Of a stretch of DNA of 48,834 nucleotides, positions 42,075-48,834 are shown piece by piece; position 1 is the stretch's first letter; every line of letters starts with the position of its first letter. Position numbers and translations under genes: made by a program. The stretch is taken from contig JAEWPQ010000079.1 of the NCBI GenBank assembly GCA_023460575.1, forward strand, positions 1 to 48,834, written 5' to 3'. The DNA comes from Bacillota bacterium. Lineage in GTDB: Bacteria; Bacillota; Clostridia; Lachnospirales; Lachnospiraceae. The notes under the pieces are model-generated. The model was not told the origin of the DNA. It saw only the letters and a list, made by a program, of their open reading frames with translations, and did not search any database.

Positions 42075-44399
42075 ATGGCAGATAATCCAATGATGGAGAA
42101 ACACAAGTTGACTGAATATGATAAAGAGCATAAAGAAATGAAGAATGTAGACATTGATCTGGAGGCGCCCGCTGATTTTACAAGTCCGCAGGCGCTCTAT
42201 GAAGAACTGGTTGCGAGCATAAAGAGGTATCATCCTTCTGATGATATTTCCATGATAGAAAAGGCCTATCATATCGCGGCTGATGCCCATAAGGACCAGG
42301 CACGCAAATCCGGAGAGCCCTACATCATTCATCCACTTTGTGTTGCCATCATTCTGGCTGACTTAGAGATGGATAAAGAGACCATAGCTGCAGGGATCCT
42401 CCATGATGTGGTAGAGGATACCATAATGTCCTTGGATGAACTGAGGGCGGAATTCGGGGAAGAGGTGGCTCTTTTAGTTGACGGAGTCACCAAGCTGACC
42501 CAGATCTCCTGGTCTATGGATAAGATGGAGATTCAGGCAGAAAACTTGAGAAAGATGTTCTTAGCCATGGCTAAGGACATTCGTGTTATTATCATCAAGC
42601 TGTCGGACCGTCTTCACAATATGCGGACGCTTCAGTACATGAGACCTGAAAAGCAAAAGGAAAAGGCCAAGGAGACCATGGAGATTTATGCTCCCATCGC
42701 CCACCGCCTTGGTATTTCCAAAATCAAGATCGAGCTTGACGATTTGTCATTAAAATACTTAGAGCCGGACACCTATTATGAGCTGGCTGAAAAAATATCA
42801 CTAAAAAAAGATGCCAGGGAATACTTTGTAAAGAGCATTGTTGATGAAGTGGAAGATCATTTAAAGGAAGCTGGAATAGAAGCAAGAGTGGACGGACGTG
42901 TCAAACATTTCTTCAGCATCTATAAAAAAATGGTCAACCAGAACAAGACACTGGATCAGATCTATGACTTGTTTGCAGTGCGCATTATTGTTGACAATGT
43001 AAAGGACTGTTACGCTGCTCTTGGTGTGATACATGAACTGTATAAGCCCATTCCGGGGCGTTTCAAGGATTATATCGCCATGCCAAAGCCCAACATGTAT
43101 CAGTCTCTTCATACGACACTGATCGGCAACAATGGCCAGCCTTTTGAGATTCAGATCCGTACGTATGAGATGCACCGTACTGCAGAATACGGAATTGCGG
43201 CACACTGGAAGTATAAGGAGAGCGGAAGCGGTCAGGTTGCGGCCGGCAAAGAGCAGGAGAAGTTAAGCTGGCTCCGCCAGATTTTAGAATGGCAGAAGGA
43301 CATGTCCGACAACAAGGAATTCTTAAACATGGTTAAGGGTGACCTGGATTTGTTCTCTGACAGTGTTTACTGTTTTACTCCCTCAGGGGACGTGAAGAAT
43401 CTTCCAAGCGGTTCCACTCCCATTGATTTTGCATACTCCATACACAGTGCAGTTGGAAACAAGATGGTGGGTGCCAGAGTTAATGGCAAGCTGGTGAACA
43501 TTGAGTATGTGATTGAAAACGGCGACCAGGTGGAGATCATCACCTCACAGAACAGCAAAGGACCCAGCCGCGACTGGCTGAATGTGGTCAAAAGCACCCA
43601 GGCAAAAAATAAAATCAACCAATGGTTTAAGACAGAGCTGAAAGAAGACAATATTCTCCGGGGCAAGGAGATGGTGGACCGCTACTGTAAAGCCAAAGGA
43701 ATTAATTATTCTGAAATCAACAAGCCGGAATATCAGGGAAAGGTTATGAAACGCTATGCCTTCCGCGACTGGGATTCTGTACTTGCTTCCATAGGCCACG
43801 GCGGTTTAAAAGAAGGCCAGGTCATTAATAAGATGGTGGATGAAAAGGATAAGAAATTAAAGAAGGATGTAACCGACACCACCATATTAAATGACATTGA
43901 GGATATGGGCAGCAGACTGCCCATTAAAAGACGCTCCGGCAGCGGAATCGTTGTAAAGGGAATTCACGATCTCGCAGTTCGTTTCTCCAAATGCTGTTCT
44001 CCGGTACCGGGTGACGAGATTGTGGGATTTGTAACAAGAGGAAGAGGCATTTCCATTCACAGAACAGACTGTGTCAATGTTTTAAATCTACCGGAAGATG
44101 AGAGAAACCGCTTAATCGATGCAGAGTGGCAGGAGTCGGAAGGGGACAGCACAAAAGAACGTTATTCTACGGAAATCAAAATTTTTGCCAATAACAGGAT
44201 CGGTATGTTTGTTGACATTTCCAAGGTATTTACTGAGAGGCAGATTGATATCACTTCCATGAATTCCAGAACCAACAAACAGGGGAAAGCTACCATTACC
44301 ATGACCTTTGAGACTCATGGAGTGGAAGAACTTGGAAAACTGGTTGATAAACTGAGACAAATCGAAGGTGTAATTGACATTGAGAGGACTGCGGGATAA
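42075..44399 (+). CDS. relA: Bifunctional (p)ppGpp synthetase/hydrolase, RelA/SpoT type
   Basis: 774 residues, stringent-response enzyme. Domains in order: HD hydrolase (HDVVEDT near residue 112 and the KLSDRLHNMRTL helix), synthetase (GRVKHFFSIYKKM, FAVRI, RFKDYIAMPKPNMYQSLHTT), TGS (VYCFTPSGDVKNLPSGSTPIDFAY), zinc-finger/helical region (CCSPVPGDEIVG) and a C-terminal ACT domain. The HD residues and the synthetase RxK motif are intact, so both activities are expected. Confidence 0.96.
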   Translation: MADNPMMEKHKLTEYDKEHKEMKNVDIDLEAPADFTSPQALYEELVASIKRYHPSDDISMIEKAYHIAADAHKDQARKSGEPYIIHPLCVAIILADLEMDKETIAAGILHDVVEDTIMSLDELRAEFGEEVALLVDGVTKLTQISWSMDKMEIQAENLRKMFLAMAKDIRVIIIKLSDRLHNMRTLQYMRPEKQKEKAKETMEIYAPIAHRLGISKIKIELDDLSLKYLEPDTYYELAEKISLKKDAREYFVKSIVDEVEDHLKEAGIEARVDGRVKHFFSIYKKMVNQNKTLDQIYDLFAVRIIVDNVKDCYAALGVIHELYKPIPGRFKDYIAMPKPNMYQSLHTTLIGNNGQPFEIQIRTYEMHRTAEYGIAAHWKYKESGSGQVAAGKEQEKLSWLRQILEWQKDMSDNKEFLNMVKGDLDLFSDSVYCFTPSGDVKNLPSGSTPIDFAYSIHSAVGNKMVGARVNGKLVNIEYVIENGDQVEIITSQNSKGPSRDWLNVVKSTQAKNKINQWFKTELKEDNILRGKEMVDRYCKAKGINYSEINKPEYQGKVMKRYAFRDWDSVLASIGHGGLKEGQVINKMVDEKDKKLKKDVTDTTILNDIEDMGSRLPIKRRSGSGIVVKGIHDLAVRFSKCCSPVPGDEIVGFVTRGRGISIHRTDCVNVLNLPEDERNRLIDAEWQESEGDSTKERYSTEIKIFANNRIGMFVDISKVFTERQIDITSMNSRTNKQGKATITMTFETHGVEELGKLVDKLRQIEGVIDIERTAG

Positions 44400-44439
44400 C
44401 GCAGTTTTTCTCTTTTTAATCGGAAAGGTGTTGCAAAAC

Positions 44440-45447
44440 GTGGTATATCCTGTAAAATATCTTCCACAGACAGTGAAAAGCTTAACCAGACTTACCATGC
44501 CTGTTGCAGGCTTCGAGGAACGTTTTCCCTTTATGCAGATCGATAAAGACAGCTATATCGTGGGAGCGGAAATACAGTCAGGATTAAACTTTAACGTTGC
44601 GGAGGGTGTTCACTGTATACAGATCGGGAAGTACTGCGCCCTGGCTGATAAAATTACATTTCTTGTTAATTTAAATCATAATTACAAATCCGTTTTTCAG
44701 GGAAGCCCGTCTTTTATGACGATGCCGGTTCCTGAAAGGACCAGAAGAAGAGGCTCCGTGCTGATCGGAAATGATGTGTGGATCGGCAATGGAGCAACGA
44801 TTATGAGCGGTGTTTCCATCCATAACGGGGCTGTGATCGGAGCGGAGAGCGTGGTGACTAAATCAGTGCCTCCCTATGCCATGGCAGCAGGCAATCCGGC
44901 TAAGATCATCGGTTACCGGTTTGATGAGGAACAGAGAAAAGCTTTAAACCGGATCGGCTGGTGGAACTGGCCGGAGGAAAAGCTGGTTGAAAATCAGAAG
45001 GAGTTTCTGCTGCCTGTGGAAGCTTTTATTGAAAAATTCGACCGGAGAGAAGACTGGGATCAGATAGAACCGGTGATTCCCCCAACTGACAGGAAGACGA
45101 TTCTTCTTATTGCAGATGTTTTTAAGCCATTTTCCCTCTGGAAGAGAATTTTAACGGAATTTGCTGCATCAGCCCCTGACTATACCAGGCTTTTTATTTA
45201 TATCAGTACATCTGCGGGTGAAGAAGGATACCGGGAGGTTTCTGGAGTAGCGGAGAACCTTAATGAATGCGGCAAAGAGATTATGGTGAAATTGGGAACA
45301 AAGGAAGATGATGTAAGATGTTTATTTGCAGCAGCCGATTATTTTGTTACCACAAGAAGTGAAGACAATATTCTTTTTATGGAGTATGCAGATTATTATC
45401 AGGCAAAGCTTTTGTATGGGACGGATATTCCGGTATTTACCATTTAA
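44440..45447 (+). CDS. Hexapeptide-repeat acyltransferase (CatB/Vat-like) with an extra C-terminal domain
   Basis: About 335 residues. Residues 35-160 form a left-handed beta-helix acetyltransferase, with the likely catalytic His at 80 (LNHNY) and the ending GNPAKIIGYRF of xenobiotic acetyltransferases. The segment WWNWPEEKL follows as in CatB/Vat. Residues about 215-335 are an additional alpha/beta domain (ILLIADVFKPFSLWKRIL, YFVTTRSEDNILFMEYADY) that may resemble half of a glycosyltransferase fold. The start is a GTG at 44440 with GGAAAGG upstream; TTG codons at 44431 and 44374 are less likely. Acceptor substrate unknown. Confidence 0.78.
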   Translation: MVYPVKYLPQTVKSLTRLTMPVAGFEERFPFMQIDKDSYIVGAEIQSGLNFNVAEGVHCIQIGKYCALADKITFLVNLNHNYKSVFQGSPSFMTMPVPERTRRRGSVLIGNDVWIGNGATIMSGVSIHNGAVIGAESVVTKSVPPYAMAAGNPAKIIGYRFDEEQRKALNRIGWWNWPEEKLVENQKEFLLPVEAFIEKFDRREDWDQIEPVIPPTDRKTILLIADVFKPFSLWKRILTEFAASAPDYTRLFIYISTSAGEEGYREVSGVAENLNECGKEIMVKLGTKEDDVRCLFAAADYFVTTRSEDNILFMEYADYYQAKLLYGTDIPVFTI

Positions 45448-45488
45448 CTGAAAGATCAAAGTAAACGATTGAAACAGGAGATAAGAAT

Positions 45489-46133
45489 ATGAGTGATTTC
45501 AGAATTAAAACATACCCGGTAGGGCAGATTGGGACCAATTGTTATATTATTTTCCGGGAACATTTCAATAAGGCAATTATTGTGGACCCCGGCGATGAGG
45601 GGGCAAATATCCTGGAACAGTGCAGGAAGTTTTCTGTTAGCCCGGAAGTTATTTTATTAACTCATGGTCATTTTGATCATATTATGGGGGTTGAGGAAAT
45701 CAAACGGGCGTTTCCGGAGGTAGTTGTCTATGCTGGAGAAAAGGAAAAAGATCTGCTTACAGATCCGTCTGTGAATCTTTCCGCCAACATCGGCAGACCG
45801 TGCTCCCTTAATGCAGACCGGTATGTGAATGATGGGGAAACTTTAGAAGCCGCAGGGATCCTGGCTCATGTCATTGCCACTCCAGGTCATACGGAAGGGT
45901 GCGTCTGCTACTATATGAAAGAGGAAGATGTTTTAATCAGCGGAGATACACTTTTTCTGGAATCCCTTGGACGTACAGATCTGCCTACAGGAGACCAGTT
46001 TAAGATCATAAACTCCATTCGGCAAAAGCTGTTTCCCCTCCCTGGTGACACCATGGTTTATCCGGGACACGGAAGCGTAACTACCATCGGTCATGAAAAA
46101 TCGTATAATCCGGTGGCATCATACAGAGGATAG
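45489..46133 (+). CDS. Metallo-beta-lactamase-fold hydrolase, glyoxalase II-like
   Basis: 214 residues. Metal ligands H59, H61, D63 and H64 are in THGHFDH; further ligands lie in ATPGHTEGC, ISGDTLF and PGHGS. The length and compact fold suit the short YcbL/glyoxalase II-like group. This gene commonly sits between relA and hemZ in clostridia. The substrate is not shown. Confidence 0.88.
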   Translation: MSDFRIKTYPVGQIGTNCYIIFREHFNKAIIVDPGDEGANILEQCRKFSVSPEVILLTHGHFDHIMGVEEIKRAFPEVVVYAGEKEKDLLTDPSVNLSANIGRPCSLNADRYVNDGETLEAAGILAHVIATPGHTEGCVCYYMKEEDVLISGDTLFLESLGRTDLPTGDQFKIINSIRQKLFPLPGDTMVYPGHGSVTTIGHEKSYNPVASYRG

Positions 46134-46142
46134 GGAATAAAA

Positions 46143-47597
46143 ATGATAGGATTATTATTAGATGATCAATCCTTTGAACAGGACATCAGGGAACTGCTTA
46201 TGGCATTTTATCCGGGAGAGCGGTTCCTTCACGAGGAGAATCCGGATGAAGAGTTCCGGCTTCTTGTACGTGGAGTGACCGGAGAGGATTTCTTCCGGCT
46301 GAGTCTTGAGGATAAGGAACTTGGAATAACGAAAACTTCTACAACTGAAGTGGACTTTTCGGACCGCTTTGAAACGAAAAACAGGATCAAGCGGATGCTT
46401 TATGGTATGGCAGGAGAACTGACTGGCAGAAAACTTCCATGGGGAACCCTTACCGGAATCCGCCCGGTTAAAATAGCCATGACGAAGCTTCTTTCCGGCA
46501 GCAAAGAAGAGGAAGTTTCCGCATATATGAAGGAGACGTATTTAACCAGTGATCAGAAAGTGGATTTAAGCCTGGAGATTGCAAAAAGAGAGTTAAATCT
46601 GCTGTCTTCCATTGACTATGAAAATGGATACAGCCTTTATGTCGGAATTCCGTTCTGCCCCACCACCTGTCTGTATTGTTCTTTCACATCATTTCCTATC
46701 AGTCAGTGGGAAAAACGAATGGATGATTATCTGGCAGCCTTGTGGAAAGAGATGGAGTTTACAGCCAGGCGAATGGCTGGAAAAATCCTGGACACTGTGT
46801 ATGTGGGAGGCGGAACACCTACATCACTCAGTGCTGAGCATCTGGAAAAGCTGATGGGAAAGCTGAAGGAAACCTTTGATTTTACAAATGTAAAGGAATT
46901 TACTGTGGAAGCGGGAAGACCGGACAGCATTACAGAAGAGAAGCTAAAGGTATTAAAGAAATATGGTGTGACCCGTATTTCCATTAATCCCCAGACAATG
47001 AAAGAAGAGACACTGAAGATAATCGGCCGCCGCCACACGGTAGAGATGGTAAAGGACCGGTTCCAGTTAGCAAGGTCACTGGGATTTGATAATATTAATA
47101 TGGATTTAATAATCGGACTGCCTGGAGAAGATTTAGAAGATGTGAGAAGGACCATGGAGGAAATCAAGTCTCTGGGACCTGACGGCATCACAGTTCACAC
47201 TCTGGCGATTAAGCGGGCAGCCCGTCTTAATATGTATAAGGAACAGTACGGCGATTTAAAAATCACGGGAACTCAGGAAATGATTGATTTAACAGCTTCC
47301 TATGCCCGAAGCATGGGGCAGGAGCCCTATTATCTCTACCGCCAGAAAAACATGGCCGGTAACTTTGAGAATGTGGGATACTCAGTTCCCGGAAAAGCCT
47401 GTATCTACAACATTCTGATTATGGAGGAAAAGCAGACCATAGCAGCCTGCGGAGCGGGAACTACTACGAAAGTGGTATTTCCTTCGGAGAATCGGTTAGA
47501 GAGGGTGGAAAATGTCAAGGATGTGGAACAGTACATCGCCCGAATTGATGAAATGATAGAAAGAAAAGAAAAAATGCTTGCAAAATCAGAAATGTAA
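46143..47597 (+). CDS. hemZ: Coproporphyrinogen dehydrogenase HemZ, radical SAM
   Basis: 484 residues. A 160-residue N-terminal region with TGIRPVK precedes a radical-SAM domain. The iron-sulfur cysteines C172, C176 and C179 are in IPFCPTTCLYCS, followed by VGGGTPTSL. It is the HemZ/HemN-like oxygen-independent enzyme annotated for coproporphyrinogen III oxidation. Many clostridial HemZ proteins have no proven activity in haem synthesis, so the reaction is from the family. It starts 10 bp after the hydrolase gene. Confidence 0.92.
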   Translation: MIGLLLDDQSFEQDIRELLMAFYPGERFLHEENPDEEFRLLVRGVTGEDFFRLSLEDKELGITKTSTTEVDFSDRFETKNRIKRMLYGMAGELTGRKLPWGTLTGIRPVKIAMTKLLSGSKEEEVSAYMKETYLTSDQKVDLSLEIAKRELNLLSSIDYENGYSLYVGIPFCPTTCLYCSFTSFPISQWEKRMDDYLAALWKEMEFTARRMAGKILDTVYVGGGTPTSLSAEHLEKLMGKLKETFDFTNVKEFTVEAGRPDSITEEKLKVLKKYGVTRISINPQTMKEETLKIIGRRHTVEMVKDRFQLARSLGFDNINMDLIIGLPGEDLEDVRRTMEEIKSLGPDGITVHTLAIKRAARLNMYKEQYGDLKITGTQEMIDLTASYARSMGQEPYYLYRQKNMAGNFENVGYSVPGKACIYNILIMEEKQTIAACGAGTTTKVVFPSENRLERVENVKDVEQYIARIDEMIERKEKMLAKSEM

Positions 47598-47665
47598 TTT
47601 AAAATAGAAAGCATGATTTGCGATTTCCATGAAAGACAGAAAATATAATAAACGGAGTGAAAAAA

Positions 47666-48834
47666 ATGTCATTAAAAAAGAAACCGGTTACCGGAATGAA
47701 GGACATACTTCCTGCTGAAATGCAGGTGCGGGAATATGTAATGAACCAGATTCGGGAGACATACGGCGGATTTGGATTTAATTCAATTGAAACTCCCTGC
47801 GTGGAACACATCGAGAACCTGAGCAGCAAGCAGGGCGGTGACAATGAAAAGCTGATTTTCAAGATTATGAAGCGGGGAGAAAAGCTGAATCTGGAAACAG
47901 CGCAGATGGAGAATGATCTGGTAGACAGCGGACTTCGCTATGATCTTACCGTTCCCCTTTCCAGATATTATTCCAACAATGCGGCGGTTCTTCCGTCCCC
48001 ATTTAAATCCCTTCAGATGGGAAGCGTCTGGAGAGCAGACCGCCCCCAGAGAGGACGTTTCAGACAGTTCGTCCAGTGCGACATTGATATCCTGGGAGAT
48101 CCCACCAGACTGGCGGAGATTGAACTGATTCTTGCGACGACCACCCTGCTTGGCAAGGTAGGATTTAAGGGATATACCGTGAGAATCAACGACCGGAACA
48201 TTTTAAAGGGAATGGCAGCACACTGCGGATTTTCCGAGGAGTCATACGATCAGGTCTTTATTATTCTGGATAAGATGGACAAGATCGGCATGGAAGGTGT
48301 GGCAGGAGAGCTAAAAGAAGCTGGTTATCCGGAAGAAAATATTAAAAAATATTTAGCTCTGTTTGAGACGGTGACCAGAGATGCGTCAGGCGTAAGAAGC
48401 TTAAAGGAAGTATTAAAAGATGCCATGGATCCGGAGCAGGCAGAGAATCTTGCGGCTATCATTGACAGTGTAAGCGAGATTACCACCAGCCAGTTTAAGA
48501 TCGAATTCGACCCCACCCTGGTTCGCGGTATGTCCTACTATACTGGAACCATCTTTGAGATCCTGGTAGACGGTTTCCCCGGTTCCGTCGGCGGAGGCGG
48601 CCGTTACGATAAGATGATCGGCAAGTTTACCGGAATAGATACGCCTGCATGCGGCTTTTCCATTGGCTTTGAGCGGATTATCACCATTCTCATGGAAGAG
48701 GGATTTGCTGTACCTGGAAGTGAGGAGAGGATTGCATTCCTGATTGAAAAGGGAGTGAGCGATGGGGTCATGAATGAAGCAGTGAAAGAGGCCATGAGTG
48801 AGCGTGCTAATGGTAAGACTGTACTGGTATCTCA
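47666..48834 (+). CDS. hisS: Histidyl-tRNA synthetase, 3' truncated by the window
   Basis: 389 codons are visible and the frame is open at the window end; full HisS is about 420 residues. Class II motif 1 lies near the N terminus (after VTGMKDILPAEM). Motif 2 is WRADRPQRGRFRQFVQCD, with Asp where Glu is more usual. The histidine-specific RGMSYYTGTIFE and GGGGRYDKMIG segments and motif 3 (GFSIGFERI) are present. ACGGAG precedes the ATG by 8 bases. Last visible gene of the relA-hydrolase-hemZ-hisS cluster. Confidence 0.95.
   Translation, partial: MSLKKKPVTGMKDILPAEMQVREYVMNQIRETYGGFGFNSIETPCVEHIENLSSKQGGDNEKLIFKIMKRGEKLNLETAQMENDLVDSGLRYDLTVPLSRYYSNNAAVLPSPFKSLQMGSVWRADRPQRGRFRQFVQCDIDILGDPTRLAEIELILATTTLLGKVGFKGYTVRINDRNILKGMAAHCGFSEESYDQVFIILDKMDKIGMEGVAGELKEAGYPEENIKKYLALFETVTRDASGVRSLKEVLKDAMDPEQAENLAAIIDSVSEITTSQFKIEFDPTLVRGMSYYTGTIFEILVDGFPGSVGGGGRYDKMIGKFTGIDTPACGFSIGFERIITILMEEGFAVPGSEERIAFLIEKGVSDGVMNEAVKEAMSERANGKTVLVS

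Noticed and set aside
1..48834. tRNA, rRNA, CRISPR arrays, insertion sequences or phage genes
   Set aside because: I found no direct-repeat arrays, transposase motifs or recognisable structural RNA genes; XerD here is the chromosomal resolvase and not a phage integrase.

Overview
The window looks like a chromosome segment of a spore-forming, anaerobic, Gram-positive clostridial bacterium of the Lachnospiraceae type (a Lacrimispora/Clostridium-like relative is my inference). The grounds are strong AGGAGG-type ribosome binding sites, SpoIIM, a clostridial hemZ-hisS neighbourhood, a T-box leader, a TPP riboswitch, a LicT-type antitermination system and moderate G+C. I see no rRNA, tRNA, CRISPR array, insertion sequence or prophage. 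The first gene (D,D-carboxypeptidase) and the last (hisS) run off the window.

Layout. (1) 1-1379: end of a penicillin-binding D-Ala-D-Ala carboxypeptidase. (2) 1.66-8.98 kb: an arabinose-use operon, transaldolase/FSA - GH51 arabinofuranosidase - araA - FGGY ribulokinase - araD - araR, with a promoter and an AraR-like operator upstream. It converts arabinofuranosides to xylulose-5-phosphate and on into the pentose phosphate pool, but holds no transporter. (3) 9.0-16.7 kb: an MFS transporter, two AraC-type regulators, a DUF2935 protein and a large GH2 beta-galactosidase. (4) 16.7-18.9 kb: a methyltransferase, then an A+T-rich island with a secreted protein of unknown function and a small two-helix membrane protein, with its own promoter and terminator. 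(5) 19.0-21.15 kb: thiC-thiW behind a TPP riboswitch. (6) 21.2-28.0 kb: a complete trpEGDCFBA operon behind a tryptophan (UGG) T-box. (7) 28.1-31.3 kb: a PTS EIICBA gene followed by its BglG/LicT antiterminator, with promoter, RAT and terminator. (8) 31.4-35.2 kb: proC, a Nudix ADP-ribose pyrophosphatase, spoIIM, xerD and apt. (9) 35.4-40.9 kb: a stand-alone GltD-like flavoprotein, an AEC transporter, and a TetR plus rifampin-phosphotransferase-like pair with a twin-operator promoter. (10) 41.0-48.8 kb: adenosine deaminase, relA/spoT, a hexapeptide acyltransferase fused to an unknown domain, a metallo-beta-lactamase-fold hydrolase, hemZ and hisS.

Most operons carry readable control elements: sigma-A promoters with 16-18 bp spacers, riboswitch or T-box leaders, intrinsic terminators and palindromic operators. 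The items I would look at first are the TetR/Rph-like pair, the secreted-protein/membrane-protein pair, the acyltransferase fusion, the twin palindromes before the GltD-like gene, and the palindrome inside the thiC promoter spacer. Most other genes are ordinary metabolic or housekeeping genes. Families are assigned by recognition of motifs and length, without database searches.
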